Source of the DNA: an uncultured Saprospiraceae bacterium | GTDB lineage: Bacteria; Bacteroidota; Bacteroidia; Chitinophagales; Saprospiraceae | DNA length: 64,000 nucleotides | Assembly (NCBI GenBank): GCA_937928045.1 | Contig: CALFWO010000011.1 | Span: forward strand, 1-64,000 | Direction: 5' to 3' | Shown here: positions 11,301 to 20,008 of the stretch, in pieces | Numbering within the stretch: position 1 is the first letter of the stretch | How the letters are laid out: each line of letters starts with the position of its first letter | The notes under the pieces: model-generated | The model's database searches: none | Seen by the model: the letters and a program-made list of their open reading frames with translations, nothing else | What the model was told of the DNA's origin: nothing | Made by a program: the position numbers and the translations under genes

Positions 11301-11759
11301 ATAGACTGTTGGATATCCTAAGGTTGCTGGACTATAGTCTTGTCCACATTTCAAAGTGGTATCTTGACAAGCTATTACTGGATTCAAATTATCAAAAATT
11401 GTAATTTCAGTAGTACAAGAATTCCCATTTGAAATTTTAATTACTTTGGCGGTTAATGTTTGCCCAACCATAGAACACCATATCGTGTCCCCAAGATTAA
11501 AACCGAATGGATCTAGTAATTCAACTCTAAATTCTGCCGGATTACATGTGTTGTCTACCAATAAAATATTAGGTGTAACTACGCTAAAGCCATCGGTTCC
11601 TATGGACAGATTTAGACTTACTCTACAACTAACCACACATGCAAATGAAGTAGAAAAAAATAGAATGGAAAAAAACAATGCAAGGACTGTTCTCTTTACG
11701 AGTGGACCCTGTCGAAGAAGACAGGCATTGGACCAACATGTATTAAATAAGAAAGCCAT
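8337..11759 (-). CDS. Secreted HYR-repeat protein with dockerin-like module
   Basis: The start is taken as the ATG at 11759; a TTG two codons upstream also fits. The N-terminus carries a signal peptide (VKRTVLALFFSILFFSTSFA). Most of the 1140 residues are HYR/Ig-like modules with paired Cys and 'ATDACGN' / 'DNCS' motifs. After about residue 850 comes a carboxypeptidase-regulatory-like segment. A dockerin-like pair of calcium loops follows (SVLDIVLLSRSLIG ... AGDVDRDNGLSVFDLILMQK, around residues 910-960) and then a short beta domain. The end (VKVSNGY) does not resemble a type A or type B T9SS sorting domain, which is odd for such a protein. The dockerin-like part is closely related to the one in the peroxidase gene at 25272. 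A candidate operator (12007) and promoter (11976) lie upstream. Confidence 0.85.
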   Translation of the reverse strand: MAFLFNTCWSNACLLRQGPLVKRTVLALFFSILFFSTSFACVVSCRVSLNLSIGTDGFSVVTPNILLVDNTCNPAEFRVELLDPFGFNLGDTIWCSMVGQTLTAKVIKISNGNSCTTEITIFDNLNPVIACQDTTLKCGQDYSPATLGYPTVYDNCTALSIQDLSFVDIVSDYSCGFADNGDTLNALIERRWTAVDEFGNTGTCSQFIRLKKSYLSDVILPPNLDDTQLPAIDCNADPLDLNLTGFPNIDGLALNSTNFCDLAADFSDQPLNICGAGYLILRTWTLADWCTGDVNTHVQFIKVRDTLAPIMECPQDLTISTGVNTCTATVNLPTTTATDDCSTVTINPVWEFGTGYGPFVNIPLGVYPVTYTATDACGNNSTCVVMVTVADEIPPQNICKAFLQVGLNFDGMAYVPASSFDAGTYDNCILDELLVSRDGINYSSEVIFNCDDVENSPVLVTMRAIDFFGNFNECDVQVTVVDLLPPTITCPDSITLNCTEDYMNISITGSPNVYDNCSVDTMFFSDQISLNTCNVGEVIRTWVVRDLGGVEVQCQQIITLQDTTTLTIAFPGNYSTNVCNPDLSPEITGEPIVGNLDCEFLYIGFTDDTTYQAFPACFVVYRHWEIYEWCSHDPQTDEGYWEASQILQVVDDIDPILSVPNDTTVYLFDENCGAEFFSINHASASDCSESISITNNSIFASNYGANPSGNYPVGIHLIGFEAEDNCGNKSTDSFTLTVLDGKSPSPVCKSGLIINLDSNGSVTVDPAHINNGSFDNCTDSTMLVFDLIPNVFNCEDVGVNQVELIVYDEAGNAASCFTNITIQNNPGDCPSGTILGNVNIWSGSPVNAVEMELNGVQDMTNINGEFSFDNLSSGQNYVLEAFKDGNDEDGISVLDIVLLSRSLIGLTPLTNPYQILAGDVDRDNGLSVFDLILMQKLILRIDSIVPNSNSWRMIPDDFVFSNPNNPFLDFIPEYHEINNLGIGNTEKGFIGVKLGDISGNADPTLSMVSNELINTNSSEIEDGNKDNVELIRDDHIFKLRRPTRTFGFMFEIECEQYLENVSVYFAQNNLLTMDYYYNPENGLLRVVGFHHNSVLLDVSTELFKVEFDNQEIEVLSVKKSQMVDKHGNLLEIPVKVSNGY

Positions 11760-11975
11760 GAGCAAATATTTTATTGCTCATAGCCTTTGTTATCTGCTAT
11801 GTCCCTTGTAATTTAATTTACTAAGGATCTTTTGTTTTTGTTTTTTGTGCCTTAAGTAGGCGGCTTGTTCTGTTTTGTTTTCGTCTTGTCCCTTTTTCAG
11901 AAACTTTGTTTTTTGTTTTGGAGCGTTAGGATTTTGGTTGTAAGATTCGATTCGTTTCCTATTAACTCTCAGGTA

Positions 11976-11983
11976 CAAACTTA
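11976..11983 (-). promoter_or_regulatory. Candidate -7 promoter element TAAGTTTG
   Basis: On the minus strand this octamer matches the Bacteroidota -7 consensus TAnnTTTG. There is no TTTG/TTG at the usual -33 place. The 16-bp inverted repeat at 12007-12022 occupies that position instead, 23 bp upstream, which is what an activator-dependent promoter would look like. The leader to the ATG at 11759 would be about 210 nt. Confidence 0.5.
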
Positions 11984-12006
11984 AGGGAGTTTTAGACTTG
12001 AGACCA

Positions 12007-12022
12007 TACCCGTGTCGCGGTA
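12007..12022. promoter_or_regulatory. TACC-N8-GGTA inverted repeat, candidate NarL-type operator (site 2)
   Basis: The sequence is TACCCGTGTCGCGGTA, followed by AATT. Its centre is about 45 bp upstream of the transcription start expected from the -7 element at 11976-11983. See sites 1, 3 and 4. Confidence 0.55.
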
Positions 12023-12110
12023 AATTGATCTAAAAAAAAATAGTTATGGATAGATGACTAAATATGAGATTAGTAAATATTACGATTTGATCACATTCAA
12101 TGTTTTCTCC

Positions 12111-12145
12111 AAAAAATTAGCCCCCTCCTGACCGAAGTCAGGAAG
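12111..12145 (-). terminator. Intrinsic terminator of the adhesin/PorP operon
   Basis: Read on the minus strand, the stem CCTGAC / GTCAGG closes an exceptionally stable TTCG tetraloop (12127-12142). It is followed by a G-rich stretch and six T (12111-12116). It lies 45 bp after the stop of the PorP/SprF gene. Confidence 0.7.
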
Positions 12146-12188
12146 AGGCCATCCCAAAAACCAATTGTTATAAACTCTTTAGCCTAGA

Positions 12189-13115
12189 TTAAAAACTCTT
12201 CGTTTTCGCACCAGGATCCATTTTTCTTTGAATTGCGAAGTTGATTGAAATTTCGTGTGTTCCACCGCTATACTGTTGAAAATCGCCGAGAAACACTTCA
12301 TAACTGTATAGCACGCGAATAGCATTGTACTTTGTCCCAAGACTTAATCCCATTGCTCCTCCTGATCCTAATCTATAGGTCAGACCAGTAATCAATTGTT
12401 CTTGAAGAAATGAAGCTAAAATATTTAAATCGGTCAACAATGGTGTATTCAATGCTTGTCGCACCATTAAAGATGGATTCAACTTAATTCCTTTATCAGG
12501 AAATGAAAACTTAGCCCCAACGTTTGCAATAAAATTAAATTTCGGATTGAAATTTTCTATTTTTAATAGTCTTCTTCTCACAAGATTTGGAAAAGCAATT
12601 CCAAAATACACTTGATCCTTGTACTCTCCATATCCTCCTATACTAGCATCGAACTGACTGTCTCCATTCGTAAAATCAGCTAAAATAAAATCTCCAGCAT
12701 CGACCAATTCAGGATTTGCAAGCAAGGCACCATTGTCTAATTGCAGCCGATGCAACTCTGTAGAAAGTCCAGCTCCAAATTTGTAGTCACCAGCTTGGAA
12801 ATTAATTGCATAGGATAACTGCGCTCTGTAACGTGTGAGACTCCCAATATTTTCAGAATACAGCAATGCTCCTATTCCTAAATTTTTTCCAATTGGTCCA
12901 TTGTAATTAATTGAATAAGTATTTGGAGCTCCAGGAAAACCAGTCCAAGCAGATCTTAGATTTAAAAATACATTATGATTTTCTTCATCAAATCCAGTTG
13001 CAGCTGGATTCACCAACATTGGATTTATAGTATAATGAGAGAAAATCGCTTCCTCTTGTGCATTAGTAGTTGAGAAATACAAAAGAGACAATAATAGAGG
13101 TAAAAACTTTTTCAT
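12189..13115 (-). CDS. PorP/SprF family T9SS outer-membrane protein
   Basis: The 308-residue protein has a signal peptide (MKKFLPLLLSLLYFSTTNAQ) and the hallmark opening of the PorP/SprF family: FSHYTINPMLVNPAATGF, then the NVFLNLRSAW motif. The rest is predicted as an outer-membrane beta-barrel ending in a strand region before a short hydrophilic tail. Family members hold or help export T9SS substrates with type B (gliding-associated) C-terminal domains and are usually encoded next to such a substrate. That is so here: the SprB-like adhesin gene ends 33 bp upstream. I infer that this protein anchors that adhesin. It is the last gene of the operon, followed by the terminator at 12111. Confidence 0.95.
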   Translation of the reverse strand: MKKFLPLLLSLLYFSTTNAQEEAIFSHYTINPMLVNPAATGFDEENHNVFLNLRSAWTGFPGAPNTYSINYNGPIGKNLGIGALLYSENIGSLTRYRAQLSYAINFQAGDYKFGAGLSTELHRLQLDNGALLANPELVDAGDFILADFTNGDSQFDASIGGYGEYKDQVYFGIAFPNLVRRRLLKIENFNPKFNFIANVGAKFSFPDKGIKLNPSLMVRQALNTPLLTDLNILASFLQEQLITGLTYRLGSGGAMGLSLGTKYNAIRVLYSYEVFLGDFQQYSGGTHEISINFAIQRKMDPGAKTKSF

Positions 13116-13148
13116 GTCAAGTTTATTTTTTTCGGTTTTTGAGAATAA

Positions 13149-16100
13149 TTATCTTAAGATGGTAATGTGTCCTTTCAATTGTTGAATGGCACCGGAGGAA
13201 GGATCAGTATATTCAAATACATAGAAATAACCTCCAGCCGGTAATGTTTCGTTATCCAAACTAAAGCCTGCCCAGTCATTATTATAGCCAGCCGCTTGGT
13301 ATACCAATTCACCCCATCTATTGAAAATTGTTAACTCATTATCAAATAATCTGTAAGCACAGGCAATGATAAACTCATCATTTTCTCCATCATTATTAGG
13401 AGTAATAATGCTTCTAACATCTGTACATTCACCATCAAGATCTACATTGAAAGATTCGGTTCCTACACAGCCATTTTCATCTGTTACCAATACGGTATAA
13501 GCTCCGGGACCCAAATCAGTAATTGTATTTGTTATTTGCCCGAGTGGCTGCCAAGCGTAAGTATAATCTCCTGTTCCTCCTGAAGCAGTGGCTTCAAGGG
13601 AAGTTTCATCAGTAGATGATATAGTTACTACAACTTCTGAAGGTTCCAGTACCGTTCCGCTTTGAGAAAAAACTATTCCATTGGCATCTGTAATGGTTAC
13701 TGAATATTCCCCAGGTTGTAAATCACAAATTCTATCTCCTGAATCACCATTTGACCAGTTGTAACTGAAAGGAGGAAGACCTCCTCCGAATACATCAGCT
13801 TCCAAACAGCCCGTTCCTCCAAAACAATCTGCATTGGTGGATACCATGCTTATCATTGGTCCACCAGCAACAGTGAATGACTCAACTACCATACAACCAT
13901 TGTTGTCAAAAACAGTTACTACATAAGTTCCGGCAGATAACCCCGCTAGATCGTTAGATACAGAACCATTATCCCATTCTACTTCATAGTTACCATAACC
14001 CCCAGTGATCGTAATATCAATTGCCCCATTATTTCCATTGTTTGCAGGACTTGTTGTACCCGATACTGACAAAGGATTATCTGGCATTTGAACTGTGTAT
14101 GTAAAGATGCTTTGCATTCCCTCGCTATCAGTTATTGTCAAATCATAGTCTCCAGCACAAACACTAATTAGATTCTGGTTCGTAGAATTATTTGACCACA
14201 AATAAGTGTAAGGAGGAACACCACCTAAGGTGCTGCTAGTAAAAATTTCTCCATCGCAATTATCAACATTACACACGTTATTGATTGTTGCTTGAGTCGT
14301 AATACCAAGACCAACTTCCAGATCATTCACCACAATTAAACAACCACGATCATCTGTAATCGTCACAGAATAAGGACTTAGATTGTCACACAATTCAGAA
14401 ACATCTTCACTAGTCGGTCCATGACTCCATTGGAAGCTGTATGGAGGAACACCGCCATCAACTGTTAGATTAATAAATCCAGTACAGTTCGCTCCAGAAG
14501 GATCTGTATTATCAGTAATATCTGTAGTTGCAGTAATTTCTTCGTATTCAGTTACATCAAATGATCCATTGAAAATTAGTCCTCCATTTCCTATGATCGT
14601 GATGTTATGAGTACCACCGTTCAATCCAGTAAAACAAATAGAATTGTCTAAATCAACTTGAGGAGTACCTCCGTCCAGAGTAATGGTATAAGGTCCACAG
14701 CCACCGAAGTAATCTAAACAAACTTCTCCGTTCGAATCACCAAAACAAGCACCGCTTACTTCAGTTACATTGGTAATTCCAATGCCCGCTGGGTTAATTG
14801 TTATTATTTCAGAATTAACTACACATCCATTTCCATCTCGAACTTGAACACTATAGTCTCCCTTACATAAATCTGAAACAGTGGAAGTAGATCCGCCATG
14901 ACTCCATATATACTCGTAAGGTCCTTGACCATTTGAAGCAAGCACGGAAATTTGTCCATTACAGCCTAAGCCTGTTTCGTGAATAACATTTATTACTTGA
15001 ACCTGAATCGCTGGCGGCTCATCAATTGTATAACTTTGAAGACGAACCATGCCGTTAAAATCTGTGATTGTCAAGTTGTAAGTACCTGGTCCAACATCAA
15101 GAAGGTCCATGGCAAACGAATTATTTGTTAATGTCCCTCCAGACCACTCATAACTGTAGGGATCAACTCCACCAGAAATTGAACTCTGAATAATCGACCC
15201 GTCGGTTTCTCCAAAACAACTAACATCAATTACGTTGTAGGCAGCTCCAATATTTCCTTCAACCAAATATGTTCCAGTAAATGAACATCCCTCTTGATCA
15301 GTTATGGTCACATCATATTCTCCTGATGCAAGACCATTGATCACATTTGAATTTGGCAATGACGTCGTAGGTCCAGACCAATTGAAATCATAATCAGGAT
15401 TTCCACCTGTTACTTGAAGTGTGATCTTTCCGTCATCATTGTTAGATGATGCAGGATCAATAAATGCTTGAGCAGAAATTACATCAGGTTCGCCGATTAC
15501 GAAAGGACCAAATGTTGCTTCGCAACCTTGTCCATCGGCAATAGTTAATGAATAAGATCCAGGTCCAACGTCAATCAAGTCATCATCATTATTAATGTTT
15601 GCAGGTGGATCCCAAGTGTATGAATAAACTTGACCATTTCCACCTGTTGCTGCAATACTAATTGAACCATCATTCGCTCCATTACAACTTACATCAGTAA
15701 TAAATTCGTTAGCTCGAATTGGAGAATTAGGTTCGTCAATTGTAACTGTAGGTCCTGTTACTACACATCCGTTTGTTATGTCCGTTACTGTGGGCGTATA
15801 GTCTCCTGCCGGGATATTGGCGTAGGTTAGACCCCCGAATCCACCAGGACTCCATGTCACCACTAAATTCGCGTTCGGTGCTCCTCCAGAAGCAATAACG
15901 GTAATGCTTCCGGTCGATGCTCCATGACAAACAACGTCCGTTTGTGATACAATATTGATGTTAATTGGATCAGCAGCAAAAATTGTTATTCCTGCACCAA
16001 AATCTTGACAACCGTCCGAATCAGTGATTGTTGGCGTATAAGTTCCTGGCGCAAGTCCTGTCAGCATTTCTCCAGTAATTCCTCCACCCCAAGCTACTGT

Positions 16101-19100
16101 ATAATTTCCTGTTCCTCCTTGAATATCGAGAGTGATTGTTCCATCATCTCGATCATTACATGTCGTGTTAGTATGTTCTTCTGTAAATGTGATATCTGAC
16201 AAGGTAATAATCGTAATCGCTGTACCTTCTAATTCACATCCATCAGTATCAGTTATTGTCGGTGTATAGTTTCCAGGAGCTAAGTTCGTTCTCATATCGC
16301 CGAATTGTCCATCTGACCATTCAACAGTATAACTTCCAGAGCCACCGTCAATATCTAAGGTAATTGTTCCATTATCTATTCCTCCACATGCGATATCAGT
16401 ATGCATTTCTGTGTAGGTAATTAAGTTTACTTGATTTACTGTATAAGGTCCTCCAAAGGCCTCACCACCAGCCTGATCTATAACAGTGACATTATAAGTT
16501 CCTGGTACAAGTCCAGTCACATCTTCAGAAACACTTCCGTTTCCGTCATCCCAAATGAATGTATTTCCTCCTGCTCCACCTGCGACAGTTATGTCAATAG
16601 CTCCATCATCTCCTAAACAGCCAGCGTCCGTAATTACTGCACCAGTTATTGATGGGTCGCCAGGACCTCCAACTGTAAATGTCTCTGTTATTTCGCAGTC
16701 ATTAGCATCAGTAACCGTGAGATCATAAGTACCTGGACTTAACCCGGAGATATCATCTGATGATGAACTAAATGAATTTGGGCCTTCCCAATCAAACATA
16801 TAGTTTGTTGTTCCTCCTTCAACATCAATATCAATAGCTCCATCTCCAGGACCTGAATCATTCGTTACCGTACCTGAGACTTCTAATACATCAGGTTCAC
16901 TTATATCAATTGATAATATTTCTTCGCACATATTTTCATCAGTCACGGTCACTGAATAGGTGCCGCCATCTAAGTTTGACTGATTTTGCGTGTCTGGTAG
17001 AGAACCAGACCATTCAAAGGTATAATCACCGGTTCCTCCCGAAACATCTAAATTTATAGATCCGTCTCCATCTCCATTACAGGTTACATCAGAATGCATT
17101 TCTGTAACTTCTAGAAGAACTGGTTCTGAAATTTCGTATACGCCTGTCGCACTACAACCAATGGCATCTTCGACAGTTACCATGTATGTACCAGGGGCAA
17201 GATTATCTTGATCTTCTTGGGCTGGTAGTCCACTATCCCAAGTAAACATTTCGTTACCTGCTCCACCTGTAACTGTGAGATCAATTTCTCCATCATCTTC
17301 TCCATTGCAACTAACATTAGTTGTATCTGCTGATAGTTCAGGAGCGTTGTCTTCAACAACAGTAAAACACATATTTGCTGAGCAGTCTTTTGTATCAGTT
17401 ATGGTAACACAATATTCTCCGGCTGCGAGATTGGCTTGATCTTCTTGTGCTGGTAACGAGTTATCCCAATTGAAGGATATTGTACCAGTACCACCTTGAG
17501 TTGTGATGTTGATGGTACCATCAGTTCCGCCATTACAGGAAGCCGCAGTAGTTGTTCCAGTCAATGTAGGAGGTGTAGCTTCAACCACGGTAATACAACT
17601 TTCTGCAACACAATCATTGGCGTCTGTAACTGTAACGCAATAAGTTCCTGGTGCTAAACCAGTTTGATCTTCTTGCGCTGGTAAACCGTTGTCCCAAACA
17701 AAAGTATAATCTGTTGTTCCGCCAGAGACTGTCAAGTCAATTGTTCCATCGGGAGCTACACAAGAAGAAGTCGTTGCTGCTAAATCTAATGTTAATGAAT
17801 CAGGCTCTGTAATAGTAAAGGCATCCATGATCATCATTCCTGTACCGTCAGTAAAGGTCAGATTGTATGTTCCTGCTGCCAAATCTGAAATGTCTTCAGT
17901 GGTGGCCATAAAGTTATCCGGACCAGTCCAATTAAATTCTAATGTCGGAGTTCCATTTAAAACTGTTACATCGATTTCTCCAGAATTATCTTCAAAGCAA
18001 TCTAAGTTAGTTATTGTTGAGCTTAAACTTACCATTGGAACACTACAGTCAATTGTGACTATTGGATTTTCAATTGTATATGCCAAAGTGTCCATACTTG
18101 ATGAATTCACATCAGCGGCATTCAATGGTGTTAAATTATCTTCGGTAAATTCCAATGTTGTAGTTCCAGCGGGACCTTCAACTAAAAAGTCTAGTTGAAA
18201 AAGTATGCTATCCTGATCATAGGACTCTCCATCCAGCGCCGGGAAATCCAACCATAAAACTGAAATTTTTCCATTATCTGTGTTCTGAGGAGTTGCGTTC
18301 AGGGAAAAAGTTGGAGGTAAAATATTGTCATGAATTCCAATCCAATCTAATTGAGCGGTGTCCCATTGAAGTACAAATGACATCGCTGTAATGTCCGTCC
18401 AACCTTTTGCTAGAAAATCTAATGTGATTGTATCACCAGTACAAGCATTCGCATCAGTGAGATTAAAAATAAAGCCGCTGTCCATAGGAGGAACAGTATT
18501 ATCAAAAAGCTCGACAGATCCGTCTGATGTAATAAGCGGAATGGTAGTTTGTCCTCCTTGTCCATCACTTTGCAAGGCATTTTCAGGAGAAAGGCTACTT
18601 GTAAATTCGACAGGACTAACTTCACCATCAGTACCAACTCCATTAAAACAGACTTGATAAATAATTGTGCTATCCATTAAGGAGATGGAATCTGTTCCAA
18701 AATTTGGAGATAACCAACTTACGGTCAAAGCACCAGTATCCACCAACATTGGAGAACTGTTAATGCTTCCAGCAATGTCTCCCCCAAAGAAATTATTAGG
18801 ATCCAGTATGGTATCAAATTCAATTATTGTTTCATCCCATTCCATTGTATAAGCAAGAGAAAGCATATCGTCAAAATCATTAACTCGCACATCTACACAA
18901 GTATCTCCTCCTATTGCACAAAGTTCGTCTGAAGCATAAACAGAAACAGCTGCTTGAGAATTTCCGATGATTGAAACGACACCCGAAAGAGAACCAACTT
19001 CTAGTTCCATCTGAGTAGAATCTTGAGCTGCAAATACTGTCTGCGCACTATTTATATGTACAGAGTCTTGTTGTCCACCAGCACCTAAGGCAGTGAAACA

Positions 19101-19961
19101 AACTTCGTAAATGGTAGATTCATCTGCCAAGGTAATTCCATCAGGATCCTGCTGAGAATCAACCGTCCAAAACATATTGATCAATCCGTTACCTGCATTA
19201 TTAGTTGAGAAATTTCCAAGAGCCAGGTTAGACAACGTAATATTTGAAATGGAATCAAATTGTAATGTATCAGGATTAAATTCCATTGTGTAAGAAAATC
19301 CAACAATGTTATCAAAACCACAAACGGCTATATCCAAACAAGTTTGCGCTCCGGTCATGATGGAATCTGAAGAAACAAATATTCCAAATTCTGTGAAAGA
19401 AGAACAAGGATCATTCGGATTTGGAGGAGGCATACTAGGATCATTGATTGTAATCACCGAACCTACATCTGTCATTGGCACCGTATTCAAGGCTGCATCG
19501 ACATATTCAAAAGCTTGGAAATCACTATTAAAATCCACAGTGTCGATACCTGCCGAAATGGCTTTAAATCTGATATCATACATAACTGTATCTGGAGGTG
19601 TTAAAGTAACACCTGAACCAAAGTCAAACCAAAGTAATTGCAAATCTCCAGTAGCAATCTGATTGTCAATAAAACTACAGATAGATGCTCCACAATCTGG
19701 AGGAGTAAGTCCTGGAAATTGAATATCATTTGCAGGAACATCAATGAATTCCAATAGGTTTGGATTAAAATCGATGGTTCCACTAAACCCAAGGATACTA
19801 TTAAAATTAGTGGCTGAAACTGTGAGTGTAAAGGTATCACCAACTTCGACAGTTTGGAACGAAGGAAAATGCTCCATGGAAGTCGTTTGACTTTGAGCAT
19901 ATGGCAAACAGATCATTAAAGCTCCAAATGAAGCTACTAGATAACTAAAAATTCTACCCAT
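13149..19961 (-). CDS. Giant SprB-repeat adhesin with cohesin-like domains and type B T9SS C-terminus
   Basis: The 2270-residue product starts with a signal peptide (MGRIFSYLVASFGALMICLP, cleaved after AQSQ or nearby). Four cohesin-like domains follow at about residues 28-170, 190-330, 338-480 and 497-635, each with the pattern G-D-x-F/I-T-L-x-V ... I/L-x-F-D/N. About 20 SprB-type repeats of 70-80 residues then fill about 640-2190. Typical marks are 'DVSCNGxxDGSIxLxVxGG', 'Y-x-W' and 'LxPGTYxVTVTDxxGC'. The C-terminal 80 residues are a gliding-motility-associated (CHU_C, type B) sorting domain: ITPNNDGENDEFII ... IFNRWGELVY ... LPAGGYFYVFEY. By family knowledge the protein is exported by T9SS and displayed as a surface adhesin with help from a PorP/SprF partner, encoded directly downstream. 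It is the middle gene of a three-gene operon. Confidence 0.95.
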   Translation of the reverse strand: MGRIFSYLVASFGALMICLPYAQSQTTSMEHFPSFQTVEVGDTFTLTVSATNFNSILGFSGTIDFNPNLLEFIDVPANDIQFPGLTPPDCGASICSFIDNQIATGDLQLLWFDFGSGVTLTPPDTVMYDIRFKAISAGIDTVDFNSDFQAFEYVDAALNTVPMTDVGSVITINDPSMPPPNPNDPCSSFTEFGIFVSSDSIMTGAQTCLDIAVCGFDNIVGFSYTMEFNPDTLQFDSISNITLSNLALGNFSTNNAGNGLINMFWTVDSQQDPDGITLADESTIYEVCFTALGAGGQQDSVHINSAQTVFAAQDSTQMELEVGSLSGVVSIIGNSQAAVSVYASDELCAIGGDTCVDVRVNDFDDMLSLAYTMEWDETIIEFDTILDPNNFFGGDIAGSINSSPMLVDTGALTVSWLSPNFGTDSISLMDSTIIYQVCFNGVGTDGEVSPVEFTSSLSPENALQSDGQGGQTTIPLITSDGSVELFDNTVPPMDSGFIFNLTDANACTGDTITLDFLAKGWTDITAMSFVLQWDTAQLDWIGIHDNILPPTFSLNATPQNTDNGKISVLWLDFPALDGESYDQDSILFQLDFLVEGPAGTTTLEFTEDNLTPLNAADVNSSSMDTLAYTIENPIVTIDCSVPMVSLSSTITNLDCFEDNSGEIDVTVLNGTPTLEFNWTGPDNFMATTEDISDLAAGTYNLTFTDGTGMMIMDAFTITEPDSLTLDLAATTSSCVAPDGTIDLTVSGGTTDYTFVWDNGLPAQEDQTGLAPGTYCVTVTDANDCVAESCITVVEATPPTLTGTTTAASCNGGTDGTINITTQGGTGTISFNWDNSLPAQEDQANLAAGEYCVTITDTKDCSANMCFTVVEDNAPELSADTTNVSCNGEDDGEIDLTVTGGAGNEMFTWDSGLPAQEDQDNLAPGTYMVTVEDAIGCSATGVYEISEPVLLEVTEMHSDVTCNGDGDGSINLDVSGGTGDYTFEWSGSLPDTQNQSNLDGGTYSVTVTDENMCEEILSIDISEPDVLEVSGTVTNDSGPGDGAIDIDVEGGTTNYMFDWEGPNSFSSSSDDISGLSPGTYDLTVTDANDCEITETFTVGGPGDPSITGAVITDAGCLGDDGAIDITVAGGAGGNTFIWDDGNGSVSEDVTGLVPGTYNVTVIDQAGGEAFGGPYTVNQVNLITYTEMHTDIACGGIDNGTITLDIDGGSGSYTVEWSDGQFGDMRTNLAPGNYTPTITDTDGCELEGTAITIITLSDITFTEEHTNTTCNDRDDGTITLDIQGGTGNYTVAWGGGITGEMLTGLAPGTYTPTITDSDGCQDFGAGITIFAADPININIVSQTDVVCHGASTGSITVIASGGAPNANLVVTWSPGGFGGLTYANIPAGDYTPTVTDITNGCVVTGPTVTIDEPNSPIRANEFITDVSCNGANDGSISIAATGGNGQVYSYTWDPPANINNDDDLIDVGPGSYSLTIADGQGCEATFGPFVIGEPDVISAQAFIDPASSNNDDGKITLQVTGGNPDYDFNWSGPTTSLPNSNVINGLASGEYDVTITDQEGCSFTGTYLVEGNIGAAYNVIDVSCFGETDGSIIQSSISGGVDPYSYEWSGGTLTNNSFAMDLLDVGPGTYNLTITDFNGMVRLQSYTIDEPPAIQVQVINVIHETGLGCNGQISVLASNGQGPYEYIWSHGGSTSTVSDLCKGDYSVQVRDGNGCVVNSEIITINPAGIGITNVTEVSGACFGDSNGEVCLDYFGGCGPYTITLDGGTPQVDLDNSICFTGLNGGTHNITIIGNGGLIFNGSFDVTEYEEITATTDITDNTDPSGANCTGFINLTVDGGVPPYSFQWSHGPTSEDVSELCDNLSPYSVTITDDRGCLIVVNDLEVGLGITTQATINNVCNVDNCDGEIFTSSTLGGVPPYTYLWSNNSTNQNLISVCAGDYDLTITDSEGMQSIFTYTVQMPDNPLSVSGTTSPANNGNNGAIDITITGGYGNYEVEWDNGSVSNDLAGLSAGTYVVTVFDNNGCMVVESFTVAGGPMISMVSTNADCFGGTGCLEADVFGGGLPPFSYNWSNGDSGDRICDLQPGEYSVTITDANGIVFSQSGTVLEPSEVVVTISSTDETSLEATASGGTGDYTYAWQPLGQITNTITDLGPGAYTVLVTDENGCVGTESFNVDLDGECTDVRSIITPNNDGENDEFIIACAYRLFDNELTIFNRWGELVYQAAGYNNDWAGFSLDNETLPAGGYFYVFEYTDPSSGAIQQLKGHITILR
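13400..18040 (-). repeat. Array of about 20 SprB-type protein repeats inside the adhesin gene
   Basis: I counted about 20 units of 70-80 codons. They diverge at DNA level (no long identical stretches were seen), so they are an old expansion rather than a recent one. A few neighbouring units share an unusual phrase, 'LPAQEDQ', in repeats 2-4 (17190-17730), which marks the most recent duplications. Confidence 0.8.
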
Positions 19962-20008
19962 GGTTCTTGGAAATTGTGGGATGTTAGTTAATATGTTTAA
20001 TTCTATAA

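Larger units (their letters stand above)
11760..12188. other. Intergenic leader and promoter region
   Basis: These 429 bp lie between two minus-strand genes. From right to left they hold the terminator of the PorP operon (12111-12145), a TACC-N8-GGTA site (12007-12022), a TAnnTTTG element (11976-11983) and about 200 bp of purine-rich leader for the gene starting at 11759. A 62-codon frame in the leader is lysine-rich low complexity, and I do not accept it as a gene. Confidence 0.6.

Noticed and set aside
11790-11978. Minus-strand frame of 62 codons in the leader of the HYR gene
   Set aside because: Lysine/glutamine low complexity from a purine-rich leader; it overlaps the likely -7 element at 11976.
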